The notes beneath the pieces were generated by a model. That model did no database searches. It saw only the letters and a list, made by a program, of their open reading frames with translations, and was not told the DNA's origin. Source: Rikenellaceae bacterium (lineage in GTDB: Bacteria; Bacteroidota; Bacteroidia; Bacteroidales; Rikenellaceae). Taken from it: 64,000 nucleotides of DNA. Shown piece after piece: positions 15,365-26,546 of the stretch. The stretch covers positions 62,001-126,000 of the forward strand of contig SUZR01000006.1 in NCBI GenBank assembly GCA_015059845.1, given 5' to 3'. Both the position numbers and the translations under genes were made by a program. Numbering within the stretch: the first letter of the stretch is position 1; each line of letters starts with the position of its first letter.

Positions 15365-17938
15365 ATGTTTGACTTCATAATATATCTCGGTCAGTCGGCG
15401 TTGTGCTTGGCGGCGCTATATCTTATATATAAGGTGGCGATGAGCCACGAGACGCTGCACTACTTCAATCGTGTGCTGTTGCTCGGCTCTGTTTTGTTGT
15501 CGGCTCTGCTGCCGTTGTGCCGCGTGAAGATTGTCAAGGAGTACGACCCCGCACCAACCCTCGCCTCTATCGAGATTGATGATATGGTCGTGGCAGATGT
15601 CGCGGACGTGGCTCTGGGCATTGATTACGTGTCGTTGCTGAAGGATTTGGCTGTAATGTTTTTCTTTGTTGGCGTGGCTTTTATGCTGGCACGTTTAGCT
15701 GTGGGTATCTACTCTGTGTGGCGCTTGATTCATAGCGGTCGAATGAGCGTTATCGAGGAGGATGTAACCCTCACGGTCGTAGATAATCTCTCCTCTCCGT
15801 TTAGTTGGTTTGGCCATATTGTTGCCTCGCAGAGCGATGTGCAGCAATTTCGCGGGATGATTCTCGCGCACGAGCTGGCTCATATACGCCTGCGCCACTC
15901 GTGGGATGTGATGTTTGTCGATGTGGCACTCTGCCTGTGGTGGTTTAACCCTGCTATGTGGTTGCTGCGACGCGAGTTGCAGTCGCTGCACGAGTATCAG
16001 GCCGATGATGCTGTGTTGAATGGTGGCGTAGATGCAAAAAGTTATCAAATGTTATTAATAAAAAGAGCAGTTGGCTCAAGACTCCACTCCGTTGCCAACT
16101 GCCTGAATCACAGTAACCTTAATAATCGAATCACTATGATGTGTAAGAAAAATTCATCGAGGTGGGCTGCAACCAAGGCGTTGCTGGTCGTGCCTATGGT
16201 GGCTGTTGCGATGGGCGCATTTGCCACTACTGTTTATGTACCTCGCGAAGTACAAGACAAAGTTACAGAAAATTCTGTAAATAACAAAGAGTACAAACCT
16301 GCAATAATTGAAATTAAGGGTAGCGATATCTACCTTAACAATAAGCAGGTTACGGCTGCAGAGCTGGAGGCTGTTATTGAGGAGTACCGTCTGCAAACTC
16401 TCATTTACGACGAGAATGATGCCGCGTCGAAGCGTACTTATGAGGCTATTCACAATACGTTGAAGCTCAATGGTAATATTGATGCAATATATTCTGATGG
16501 CAAGCGCCCTGAAGTATCAGTTGTGCGAATTTCGGGTGATAAGATTTATTTGAATGACGAGCAGATAACTCTTGAGCAGTTGAAGGTTAAGGCTGATGCA
16601 ATGGATAAGACCGCTACAATTGTGATGCACTCCGATGTTAATACAGATGCAGAGCAACTTAATGCGGTGAAGGAATCATTCCGTCATACTTCGCACGCCG
16701 TAAAGGTGATTTCGGAGAAGGAGCGTATTGCTATTGTTGATGGAAAGGTTGTTCCATACGAAGAGATGATGAAAATCGAATCTTCAAACATTGGCAATGC
16801 AAGACTGACATATGATTACAATACCTTGCCCCAAGGCCTGGGTATTTCAGAGGATGATGTAAAGAAGAATGGTGCTATTGTAATCACACTCAAAAAGGAT
16901 GGCGATACAGCCGTCGTTGACAATGCTACCGAGAATAAGGTGATTGTAATTGCAGATAAGCAGGATGACAAACCCTTTATCAAGGTCGAGAAGATGCCGA
17001 CTTTTGACGGCGGAAAGAGTTTGGTAGGATTCCAAAATTGGATACAGAATAATATTCGTTATCCAAAGGAGGCTCTTGCGAAGGGCGTTGGTGGTCGAGT
17101 AATCTTCCAATTTGTTGTTGAGCGAGATGGTACTCCTTCGTCATTCAATGTATTGCAGTCGCCCGATAAATCGCTCTCGGATGAGGTTGAGCGCATATTC
17201 AAGACCTCACCCAAGTGGGAGGCTGGCGAGCAAAATGGCGAGAAGGTGCGAGTTATTTACACCGTTCCCGTTGTGTTTACAACGCCAAGTGCAGAAACGC
17301 AGGAGTTTGAGCAGCAGAAGCAGAACTTTGAGGCGCAAAAGCAGAATTTTGAGCAGCAGAAAGACCTTGCCTATATCAAGGTCGAGAAGATGCCGACATT
17401 CCAAGGTGGCGATTTGAATACGTTCCGTAATTGGGTGCAGGGCCAGATTCAGTACCCCAAAGAGGCTATGGAGAAGAATATCTCGGGCCGAGTGATTTTC
17501 TCATTCGTGGTGGAGAAGGATGGCTCTACATCGGATTTTACAGTTTTGCAGACTCCCGACAAGTTGCTTGCAGACGAGGTTGAGCGTATCTTTAAGAGCT
17601 GCCCCAAGTGGGAGCCCGGCACACAGCGTGGCGAGAAGGTGAGAGTTAAGTACACCGTTCCTATCGTCTTTGCTATTCAGGGAAACAACGCGGCAGCTGA
17701 GGGATTAAAGGTTGTTGGTGTAAAATCACAGCCAAAAACCGTAGAATCTGAGGCTGCAATCGCAGAGGTTAAGAAAACGGCTGATATTGTAATCAAGTCA
17801 GAGAATGGCAAGGAGACATACTTTGTCAATGGTAAAGAGGTGAAGAAAGAGGATGTCGGAGCCTATGAGCCTGATATGGTTGTTGTGGAAGGCGCTGGAA
17901 CCGATGGCGTGAAAACGATTTATATCAAGACAAAATAA
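15365..17938 (+). CDS. BlaR1-type M56 metallopeptidase with two TonB C-terminal domains
   Basis: 857 residues. The N-terminus has four membrane helices (about 5-22, 35-52, 92-112, 275-292). The M56 peptidase site is HELAH (about 169-173) with the downstream HEYQADDAV. The fourth helix is followed by a periplasmic part of about 560 residues. This contains KGSDIYLNNKQVTA and SGDKIYLNDEQITL, two related segments (about 318 and 384), then two TonB C-terminal domains (about 537-637 and 669-768). Both begin IKVEKMPTF.GG and contain NW.Q..I.YPKEA and GRVIF.FVVE. They are separated by a Gln-rich linker with repeated QKQNFE. BlaR1 proper carries a penicillin-binding sensor instead; that is absent here. 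TonB-C domains suggest contact with the TonB box/outer-membrane transporters or peptidoglycan; the ligand is unknown. Confidence 0.88.
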   Translation: MFDFIIYLGQSALCLAALYLIYKVAMSHETLHYFNRVLLLGSVLLSALLPLCRVKIVKEYDPAPTLASIEIDDMVVADVADVALGIDYVSLLKDLAVMFFFVGVAFMLARLAVGIYSVWRLIHSGRMSVIEEDVTLTVVDNLSSPFSWFGHIVASQSDVQQFRGMILAHELAHIRLRHSWDVMFVDVALCLWWFNPAMWLLRRELQSLHEYQADDAVLNGGVDAKSYQMLLIKRAVGSRLHSVANCLNHSNLNNRITMMCKKNSSRWAATKALLVVPMVAVAMGAFATTVYVPREVQDKVTENSVNNKEYKPAIIEIKGSDIYLNNKQVTAAELEAVIEEYRLQTLIYDENDAASKRTYEAIHNTLKLNGNIDAIYSDGKRPEVSVVRISGDKIYLNDEQITLEQLKVKADAMDKTATIVMHSDVNTDAEQLNAVKESFRHTSHAVKVISEKERIAIVDGKVVPYEEMMKIESSNIGNARLTYDYNTLPQGLGISEDDVKKNGAIVITLKKDGDTAVVDNATENKVIVIADKQDDKPFIKVEKMPTFDGGKSLVGFQNWIQNNIRYPKEALAKGVGGRVIFQFVVERDGTPSSFNVLQSPDKSLSDEVERIFKTSPKWEAGEQNGEKVRVIYTVPVVFTTPSAETQEFEQQKQNFEAQKQNFEQQKDLAYIKVEKMPTFQGGDLNTFRNWVQGQIQYPKEAMEKNISGRVIFSFVVEKDGSTSDFTVLQTPDKLLADEVERIFKSCPKWEPGTQRGEKVRVKYTVPIVFAIQGNNAAAEGLKVVGVKSQPKTVESEAAIAEVKKTADIVIKSENGKETYFVNGKEVKKEDVGAYEPDMVVVEGAGTDGVKTIYIKTK

Positions 17939-17959
17939 ACCAACCATAGGCTATTTGGT

Positions 17960-17994
17960 GGGGCGGAGACCTAATCGTTCGGGGTTTCCGCCTC
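17960..17994. terminator. Bidirectional terminator between blaR1-like gene and MATE gene
   Basis: The stem GGGGCGGAGACC (17960-17971) pairs with GGTTTCCGCCTC (17983-17994) with GT wobbles and one end mismatch. It sits between convergent genes, 4 bases before the MATE stop codon. Confidence 0.65.
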
Positions 17995-17998
17995 TTGT

Positions 17999-19318
17999 TT
18001 ATTTCTCGGCCTGCGCGTAGATGGTTTGCAGACGGTGCGACATAAAGTATTGGAACACACCGCGCAGGAACATATACGATGTAAATGCCAGCCACAACGC
18101 ATTGTTGCCAATCACTGGCTCAAGCGAGTAAAAAAGCAGGAAATATGCCGCCGTAGCCAGCACCATCGAGTTACGCATAATGCGCGACTGCGTGGCACCC
18201 ACCATAATTCCATCCATCATAAAGGGTAGTGATGCCGCCAGCGGAATGATGATAATCCAACCGATATATCGCCCTGCGTACTCTATGATTTGCTCGGCAT
18301 TGGCACCATCCTCCACAAACAAGCCCAACAGCTCGCGCCACCAACCGACATACAGCGCCACATACGCCACGCCCACGACCATACACCACACCATACACTT
18401 CTTGACACACTCTCTGAGCGAGCGGCCATCCCTCGCACCAATAAAGCGACCCGTCAGCGCCTCGGCCGCGTAGGCAAAGCCATCGTTCATATATGAGAAG
18501 AGGGTGAAAAGCTCTAGCAGAATGGTATTTACCGCTAAGATAGTAGCATCATCCATACGCGCCGAGGCGGCGGTAAAGAATGTGTAAGCGGCGCAGATGC
18601 AGAGCGTGCGGATGATAATGTCACGGTTGATGACAAAAAATGCACGCATAGCCTGCATATCCATCACCTCGCGCCACGTAATCCTCTCCAGGCGGTTACC
18701 GTAGTGCCACCACGTTATCGCTGCCGTAATTGCCACACCCGTCCATTGCGCCACAACCGAGGCGTAGGCTATGCCCACGATACCCATCCCCAACGGAAAG
18801 GCAAACCAGAGGCTGCAGGCGATGTGGATGATGTTAACCACGATAGCGACAATCATCGGAATTACGGCATTCTGCATACCCGTAAGCCAACCGTTCAGAC
18901 CAAAGAGCAACACGCCCGCAGGCACGGCCCAGATGCGCGCAAAAAAGTAGTCGGCAACCATCTCGCCACCATTCATAATCTTCAGCGCCACCAATCCAAG
19001 CGGCTTCTGGAACAACAGCATTGTAAAACCTACGGCCACCGATACAACGACGGCACGCGCCAGCATAAGCGTTGTGGTGTGGTTGTCGCCAGCACCAAAG
19101 GCCTGCGCCGTAATTCCGCTCGTACCCATACGGATGAATGAGCAGTTCCAATAAATGAAGTTGAAAATTGACACACCGATGGCCAGCGCGCCGATGGTTG
19201 TGACCGAGTCGCCCAGGTGGCCGGCAATCATCGTGCTGACGATACCCATAATGGGTACGGTGATGTTGGAGATTATGTTGGGTAGCGCGATGCGCAATAT
19301 TTCACGATTCATATTCAT
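17999..19318 (-). CDS. MATE family efflux transporter
   Basis: 439 residues and about twelve hydrophobic helices. It is an inner-membrane Na+- or H+-coupled exporter of the multidrug and toxin extrusion family. Both halves show the pattern: ILRIALPNIISNITVPIMGI and GTSGITAQAFGAGD (the MATE N-domain G-AQ..GA motif), then YAAEALTGRFIGARDG in the second half. The sequence resembles the DinF-like branch. It stands alone: divergent from rluB (166 bases) and convergent with the blaR1-like gene. The substrate cannot be told from sequence. Confidence 0.92.
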   Translation of the reverse strand: MNMNREILRIALPNIISNITVPIMGIVSTMIAGHLGDSVTTIGALAIGVSIFNFIYWNCSFIRMGTSGITAQAFGAGDNHTTTLMLARAVVVSVAVGFTMLLFQKPLGLVALKIMNGGEMVADYFFARIWAVPAGVLLFGLNGWLTGMQNAVIPMIVAIVVNIIHIACSLWFAFPLGMGIVGIAYASVVAQWTGVAITAAITWWHYGNRLERITWREVMDMQAMRAFFVINRDIIIRTLCICAAYTFFTAASARMDDATILAVNTILLELFTLFSYMNDGFAYAAEALTGRFIGARDGRSLRECVKKCMVWCMVVGVAYVALYVGWWRELLGLFVEDGANAEQIIEYAGRYIGWIIIIPLAASLPFMMDGIMVGATQSRIMRNSMVLATAAYFLLFYSLEPVIGNNALWLAFTSYMFLRGVFQYFMSHRLQTIYAQAEK

Positions 19319-19427
19319 AGTTTCAACTATCTATCCACGTATCGAAACGCAAATATACGGAAAATGTTGTTTTTTTCGGTTGTAAGTGTGATGTATAATG
19401 TTTTTTCGTAAGGAAATGGAGCATAAG

Positions 19428-19460
19428 TTGTTCGAGATACGAAAATTTCGATTACCTTTG
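19428..19460 (+). promoter_or_regulatory. rluB promoter
   Basis: TTGT (19428-19431), a 21-base spacer, then TACCTTTG (19453-19460) in the same ATTACCTTTGCACCC context as the metK promoter. The ATG is about 23 bases from the -7 box, so the leader is short. Confidence 0.75.
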
Positions 19461-19483
19461 CACCCGCAAATTAAAATAATACT

Positions 19484-20749
19484 ATGAAGAATACAAAACA
19501 GGACTCAATGTCGGCCGTATCACGTTTCGGTCGTGACAAGCGTAACCGCGTGACAACAGCCGAGCAGGTTGAGCGTAGTCCCCGTCCTCGGCGTGAGGCC
19601 GACAACGAGGGGCGTGCGACCTATGGTCGTAAGGATGCAGGCCATCGTGCCTCTTTTAACCCCAATTTTTCAGCCGACAACCGCCTGAAGGGCGAGCAGG
19701 GTCGCTCGTTTGGTGAGCGTTCGGAGCGTTCGTTCCGTGGTGAGCGTACGGAGCGTGGCGAGAAGCCCCGCTTTGGTGCAAATCGCTATGAGGGTGGTCG
19801 TTCACAGGCTCGTCAGGAGGGTTATGGTAAGAAGTTTGGCGGTAGCCGCTACAATCAGTCGGAGAATCAGCACGAGGAGCGCGACTTCGGTGGCCGCGAT
19901 GGTGGCCGCGATTTTAAGAGCCGTGACTATAAGGGTCGCTCGGAGCAGGGCCGCTCAGGTTTCAAGGGTGGTCGTAAGCCCTTCCGCGCGAATGATGGCG
20001 AGCGCTCATATCCCAAGTATGCTGCAAAGCAGATGGGTGAGATGCGTTTGAACCGTTTCCTTGCACAGTCGGGACTCTGCTCACGTCGTGAGGCTGATGA
20101 CTTTATCACCGCAGGTCTGGTTACCGTAAATGGTCAGGTTGTAACGGAGCTTGGTACAAAGGTTCGCTCTACCGACGAGGTTAAGTTCAACGACTCGAAG
20201 GTGCAGGGCGAGAAGAAGGTTTACCTTGTACTTAACAAGCCTAAGGGATATGTAACATCGTTGGAGGACCCTCACGCCGATAAGACCGTTATGGAGCTGG
20301 TGAAGGGTGCCTGCTCGGAGCGCATCTACCCCGTAGGTCGTCTGGATAAGAACTCTCTGGGATTGTTGCTCTTTACAAATGATGGTGACGTTACACGTCA
20401 GCTCACACACCCCTCACTTGAGAAGAAGAAGATTTATCAGGTGACACTCGATAAGCCTCTCACACGCGCCGATATGGAGCAGATGACCGAGGGTATCACC
20501 CTTGAGGATGGCGAGATTTATGCCGATGAGGTTGCATACGTAGGCGAGAGCAAGAAGGAGGTAGGCATTGAGATTCACTCAGGCCGTAACCGTATCGTAC
20601 GTCGTATCTTCGAGTACCTGGGTTACACCGTACAGAAACTCGACCGTGTATATTACGCAGGTATCACCAAGAAGAATCTGAAGCGTGGTCAGTGGCGTTT
20701 TCTTACTCGTGAGGAGGTTGACCGTCTAAAGAGCGGCCGCTACGAGTAG
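19484..20749 (+). CDS. rluB: rRNA pseudouridine synthase RluB/RsuA family with long disordered N-terminus
   Basis: 421 residues. The C-terminal about 240 residues are a complete RluB-type enzyme: an S4 RNA-binding domain (about 185-230; MRLNRFLAQSGLCSRREADD) and a synthase domain with the catalytic Asp in GRLDKNSLGLLLFT, plus the C-terminal GRNRIVRRIFEYLGY. It converts a uridine in 23S (or 16S) rRNA to pseudouridine. The first about 180 residues are Arg/Gly/Glu/Ser-rich with repeated GGR, SERS and GRD units and no fold. Such RG-rich extensions are known in Bacteroidota homologues and probably bind RNA. The stop is followed at once by repeat copy B. Confidence 0.9.
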   Translation: MKNTKQDSMSAVSRFGRDKRNRVTTAEQVERSPRPRREADNEGRATYGRKDAGHRASFNPNFSADNRLKGEQGRSFGERSERSFRGERTERGEKPRFGANRYEGGRSQARQEGYGKKFGGSRYNQSENQHEERDFGGRDGGRDFKSRDYKGRSEQGRSGFKGGRKPFRANDGERSYPKYAAKQMGEMRLNRFLAQSGLCSRREADDFITAGLVTVNGQVVTELGTKVRSTDEVKFNDSKVQGEKKVYLVLNKPKGYVTSLEDPHADKTVMELVKGACSERIYPVGRLDKNSLGLLLFTNDGDVTRQLTHPSLEKKKIYQVTLDKPLTRADMEQMTEGITLEDGEIYADEVAYVGESKKEVGIEIHSGRNRIVRRIFEYLGYTVQKLDRVYYAGITKKNLKRGQWRFLTREEVDRLKSGRYE

Positions 20750-20750
20750 C

Positions 20751-20871
20751 GAAATTTATCTGGAGGACAATTTTGTCGTTACACTCAATTGCACAATCCT
20801 CACATACGTCAAGTATGCTGCGGTTGTGCAATTTTCGTAAGCCTAAAAATTGCCTCACCATCTGAAATTTC
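20751..20871 (+). repeat. Structured intergenic repeat, copy B (divergent)
   Basis: About 121 bases, beginning 1 base after the rluB stop. It has the same architecture as copies A and C: ends GAAATTT...AAATTTC in inverted orientation, TTGTCGTTA shared with copy A, then a central hairpin. Here the hairpin has a perfect 10-bp AATTGCACAA (20797-20806) / TTGTGCAATT (20824-20833) outer stem and CATAC/GTATG inner stem around the shared CTGCGG, followed by GTAAGCCTAAAA as in copy A. The stem sequence differs from A and C but pairing is kept. Confidence 0.75.
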
Positions 20872-20926
20872 ATTGCTACGCAGGCTTTGAACTCCTCGCC
20901 CGAAAATCCTTTTTAGATTGATTATA

Positions 20927-20958
20927 AAAAAAGAGGCTTCATCGAAAGCCTCTTTTTT
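20927..20958. terminator. Bidirectional terminator between rluB and clostripain gene
   Basis: A perfect 13-bp stem AAAAAAGAGGCTT (20927-20939) / AAGCCTCTTTTTT (20946-20958) with a 6-base loop, serving both convergent genes. Confidence 0.92.
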
Positions 20959-20961
20959 GTT

Positions 20962-22170
20962 TTAATGCGTTGCCTTGTACCACGCCGTCTGCTCGTATGC
21001 CGAGCGGTATAGAACGGATGGGGCAGAGGTATTCATTCCAGTAAAGACATTAACCTTATATTGTCCCGACTTGCCATACATCGAGAAGAACGTATCAAGC
21101 GTATATTTACTTATGGCGGTGCGGCTCAGCTGCTCGTCAAAGGCCTTCTTCGCCTCCGCATCGTCACACATCTTATCCACGTAATCGCCCAAGTCGAAGA
21201 AGATATGCGATGTCTGTCCCTCGTATGCCTGAATATCGTTCGGTCTGTACTCCTTCTTGTTTGCGTTGTTTACACGCTTCATAGCCTGCGCCAGACCATC
21301 CATCTGTGAGCAATCGATAAGCGCAACCGTGCCCGAATAACCGGGATTCTTGGCATAATCCTCGTTGAACTGACGACATACGGCGTCAAGGTCGTACGAC
21401 ATACCATTATTCTGCAACAGAAGCGGCATAATATTGGTGTAGGGGAATCCTGCGCCCATAATCTCGCAAGGAGAGCCAACGATATATTTGGCGTTATTGC
21501 GCAGGTCGTAGATTGACTCCACGTTTGCCATAAAGCAGGCATCGAAGAGAATGTAATCCAACTTTACACCCGTCGAGGTCAGAGCCTTCGCAAGGTCGGT
21601 TACGTCAAAACGGTTTTCGGGGTTGGAATCCTCTCCCAAATAACGTGTTACAATATCTCCCTTGCGCTCCCACAACTCCTCGTGAGTCAACATCTGTATC
21701 TTTCCATCCTTGCTCAGGTATGCGGCGCTACTCTCAGGCTCGGCACCAATCGGAATCCATCCCAAGCCGTGTGCGCCGAGGATTAGTGAGTGCGATTTCG
21801 AGGGTGTCTTACCGATTATATCCTTGAAGATATATCCCATCTCACTGGCCGTCATCTGCGAGGGCAGGTCGTATGTTGCCAGAATCTTCTCTTGGCAAAG
21901 GCCGTCCTGGAAATACAACTCCTTAAGCTCCGCCTTTGTCTTGCTGGTCTGATAGAACATCACCACGCGGCTCTTACCCTGAATATTGAAGTTCAGAGCT
22001 GCCTTTATCGCATTGCGGTTAGTATTGAAGTAGCCTCCCAGATGCATTCCAGCCATATATACGATAATGGTCTGCGGGGGAGTATCGTCCTCCGGCGAGT
22101 GCTTGGGGCAGCCTACAAAGAGTATGCAGGCCGATATAAGCAGCGTAAGGTTTCTTATTAATCGTTTCAT
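20962..22170 (-). CDS. Clostripain-family (C11) cysteine peptidase lipoprotein
   Basis: 402 residues. The signal peptide ends in a lipobox (LFVGC, Cys21), so it is a lipoprotein of the cell envelope. The peptidase family C11 dyad is visible: His134 in LILGAHGLGWIP and Cys212 in YILFDACFMANVE, followed by YIVGSPCEIMGAGFPY. Family C11 enzymes cleave after Arg or Lys; gut Bacteroidota have several such surface peptidases, and the exact substrate here is unknown. It lies 6 bases after the DUF4919 gene and is the last in the ligA-dapA-DUF4919 run. The terminator at 20927 ends the unit. Confidence 0.87.
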   Translation of the reverse strand: MKRLIRNLTLLISACILFVGCPKHSPEDDTPPQTIIVYMAGMHLGGYFNTNRNAIKAALNFNIQGKSRVVMFYQTSKTKAELKELYFQDGLCQEKILATYDLPSQMTASEMGYIFKDIIGKTPSKSHSLILGAHGLGWIPIGAEPESSAAYLSKDGKIQMLTHEELWERKGDIVTRYLGEDSNPENRFDVTDLAKALTSTGVKLDYILFDACFMANVESIYDLRNNAKYIVGSPCEIMGAGFPYTNIMPLLLQNNGMSYDLDAVCRQFNEDYAKNPGYSGTVALIDCSQMDGLAQAMKRVNNANKKEYRPNDIQAYEGQTSHIFFDLGDYVDKMCDDAEAKKAFDEQLSRTAISKYTLDTFFSMYGKSGQYKVNVFTGMNTSAPSVLYRSAYEQTAWYKATH

Positions 22171-22176
22171 CTTTTG

Positions 22177-22914
22177 CTATTTATACTCTCTAACTCCGAG
22201 ATTGTTAAACTGCCAGGTGCGCTTCTTCTTGAAGGTCACCTCGTCTGGCTTATTGCGGTAAACGCGGCTGTAATCAAAGTAGAATCCTCTGATTTTGCCA
22301 TCAGGTACACGTCGGGGCTCAACGAAGGGGATGTACTCCACATTGCGGCTGATGATTTCGGCACGCTTAGCATTAATACCCATTGAGGCCACAACATCTA
22401 CTGCGTGCGAGAACATAATGATATGCATCGGGTATTTCTCCGAGCGGCCATCACCCGAACTCATTATCGTATCTAATACACCCTGCATATGGCGGTGGTA
22501 TGCCTCCTCCTTAGCCTTATCGCCCTTAGCTCCGTATGCGAAAACCAGCATATTCAGCGTCGTGGGGCTAAAGGGGTCAACCAGCATCGCCTCGTTGCAT
22601 ACCGATATGATGTAGTCCAACTGCTTCTGGTCGGGTTTGTCGGGGTTGAGTCCTACCATTGATGCGTAAAGGTCATCGACCGCCACATTTGTAGCCGTGG
22701 GCTTGTAGTTCTCGTGGTAGGCATAACCATAATATAGGTAGTGGTAATCCTCCTTTGTCAGCTCTTCCAGGTTGTTGTAGCGCATCTGCAAATTGGCGTA
22801 GTAGTAGGGCGACTTGCCATCCATAATCTTGCGGAGTATATCCTCCTCATCGGGAATCTGTGCCCAACCCATAGTTGGCAACAAAAGCAGCAGCGCAATG
22901 ATAAATCGTTTCAT
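22177..22914 (-). CDS. DUF4919-like secreted protein
   Basis: 245 residues with a cleavable signal peptide (MKRFIIALLLLLPTMGWAQ). The mature part, with YYYANLQMRYNNLEELTKED, then YHYLYYGYAYHENY, and CNEAMLVDPFSPTTLNMLVF, fits the DUF4919 family of Bacteroidota as I recall it. The helical, TPR-like spacing (NLQMRY..., YHYLYYG..., YAYGAKGDKAKEEAYHRHM) suggests a helical-repeat fold. No catalytic motif is evident. It lies 27 bases after dapA and 6 bases before the C11 peptidase, so it may work with that peptidase in the envelope. That link is inference from position. Confidence 0.7.
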   Translation of the reverse strand: MKRFIIALLLLLPTMGWAQIPDEEDILRKIMDGKSPYYYANLQMRYNNLEELTKEDYHYLYYGYAYHENYKPTATNVAVDDLYASMVGLNPDKPDQKQLDYIISVCNEAMLVDPFSPTTLNMLVFAYGAKGDKAKEEAYHRHMQGVLDTIMSSGDGRSEKYPMHIIMFSHAVDVVASMGINAKRAEIISRNVEYIPFVEPRRVPDGKIRGFYFDYSRVYRNKPDEVTFKKKRTWQFNNLGVREYK

Positions 22915-22941
22915 AAAGTTTTTTATTTGTAAAACGATAGA

Positions 22942-23832
22942 TTAGCACAATTCGTATTCGCGTATCAATCTTTCTAACTTTTTCATCAGCAAATCGGTGG
23001 CAGGCACCAACGGCAGACGCAGAACATTATCGATATGTCCCATAATGTTGAGTGCTGCCTTCACTCCTACGGGATTGCCCTGCTCAAAGAGTGCGCATAC
23101 GGCCTCGTGCAACGGGGCGTAAGCCTCCTCGGCGCGGTCGAACAGACCCTGACTTGCGAGATATACAACGTGCGAGAATCGCTTCGGGAAGGCATCTACG
23201 GCTACCGAGATAACACCATCGCCACCCTTGCGCATAACATCGACAGTCATACCGTCATCACCCGACAAAACAAGGAATCCCTTCGGGCGATTCTTGATGA
23301 TTTGATTGATTTGGTCAATCTTGCCCGAAGCCTCCTTTACCGCGATGATATTCTCAACATCCGCAGCCAGACGGCAGGTTGTCTCGGCGGTCATATTTAC
23401 GCCCGTGCGTCCTGGTACATTGTAGAGAATAATGGGGCGGGGTGAAGCCTCGGCCACAGCCTTGAAGTGGCAATAAAGACCCTCCTGCGAGGGCTTGTTG
23501 TAGTAGGGTGTTACGCTCAAGAGTGCCTCCACACCCTCGAGGTCCATCTCCTTAATCTGACGAATCACCTTTGCCGTGTCGTTGCCGCCCGCTCCAACAA
23601 CCAAAGGCACACGACCTGCGATGCGTTCGCGTGTGAAGCGGATTATCTCGTTCTTCTCCTCGGGTGTGAGTGTCGGGGTCTCGGCCGTTGTGCCGAGGGC
23701 TACAATATAGTTTGTGCCACCCTCAATCACGTAATCAATCATACGGCCAAGTGCATCCCAGTCGCACGAAAAATCACTCTTGAAAGGTGTTATCATAGCG
23801 GCTCCTACACCGCTTAGCTTGTGTCGTTTCAT
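22942..23832 (-). CDS. dapA: 4-hydroxy-tetrahydrodipicolinate synthase
   Basis: 296 residues, full length. It condenses pyruvate with aspartate semialdehyde, the first committed step to meso-diaminopimelate and lysine. Schiff-base Lys166 lies in IIAVKEASG; the catalytic tyrosine is in LYNVPGRTGVN (about 137), and ALGTTAETPTLTPEEK carries the paired threonines (about 45-60). It follows ligA by 32 bases in the same direction. Its pathway partner ddh is at 60612-61508. Its linkage to ligA and two envelope genes is not an obvious functional unit. Confidence 0.96.
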   Translation of the reverse strand: MKRHKLSGVGAAMITPFKSDFSCDWDALGRMIDYVIEGGTNYIVALGTTAETPTLTPEEKNEIIRFTRERIAGRVPLVVGAGGNDTAKVIRQIKEMDLEGVEALLSVTPYYNKPSQEGLYCHFKAVAEASPRPIILYNVPGRTGVNMTAETTCRLAADVENIIAVKEASGKIDQINQIIKNRPKGFLVLSGDDGMTVDVMRKGGDGVISVAVDAFPKRFSHVVYLASQGLFDRAEEAYAPLHEAVCALFEQGNPVGVKAALNIMGHIDNVLRLPLVPATDLLMKKLERLIREYELC

Positions 23833-23864
23833 ATCTATTGTATAATTTTCATTAACCTATTTTA

Positions 23865-26069
<2,205 letters not shown>

Positions 26070-26071
26070 TT

Positions 26072-26383
26072 ATGGCACAAAATAACACGAAGAAACGACT
26101 TGTAACAAGTTTTAACAACCTCACAACAGAACAGCAAGACGAGGTTAAGGCTCTTTATCCCCGCGGTTTTGCCGAGGTGATGACTCGTATTGACAAACCC
26201 AATGGCGACTTCTTCTATGTCGTACCCTACGAGACCGAGGAGGTTTCGTACCTGGTGAAGATTGACGTGAAGATTGACGACGCCACCGACGACGGTCTGG
26301 AGGATGATTTCTACGGCGACGACGAAATCAAGGGTGCTGACGAGATTCAGGACAATTCGATGGAGGATGATGACGATATGTAG
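26072..26383 (+). CDS. Small acidic protein, conserved in Bacteroidota, function unknown
   Basis: 103 residues from MAQNNTKKRLVTSFNNLTTE; a longer open frame to 25952 exists, but the promoter lies inside that stretch, so the ATG at 26072 is preferred. The N-terminal half is basic then amphipathic; LYPRGFAEVMTRIDKPNGDF, then FYVVPYETEEVSYLVKI, looks like a small alpha/beta fold. The last about 35 residues are almost all Asp and Glu (ends SMEDDDDM), a highly charged tail. No motif lets me assign a function. It is monocistronic, with its own promoter and terminator. Confidence 0.82.
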   Translation: MAQNNTKKRLVTSFNNLTTEQQDEVKALYPRGFAEVMTRIDKPNGDFFYVVPYETEEVSYLVKIDVKIDDATDDGLEDDFYGDDEIKGADEIQDNSMEDDDDM

Positions 26384-26410
26384 TCGTTGAATGTTTAATT
26401 TGTAACCTAT

Positions 26411-26449
26411 GGAGAACTATCCCAGTGAAGGGGTGGTTCTCTTTTTTTT
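26411..26449 (+). terminator. Rho-independent terminator
   Basis: GGAGAACTATCCC (26411-26423) pairs with GGGTGGTTCTC (26431-26441) with two mismatches and is followed by eight T residues (26442-26449). Confidence 0.85.
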
Positions 26450-26546
26450 GTGTTTTTGTTTGAAAAAGAAAAAATATCGCAATTAATTGAAAATTGTTTT
26501 GTAACTTTATCACGACAATATCGTTTAACTTAAAAATTGTTGAGTT

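Noticed and set aside
14979..17938. Beta-lactam resistance locus
   Set aside because: The BlaR1-like protein lacks a penicillin-binding sensor domain, and no beta-lactamase or PBP gene is adjacent.
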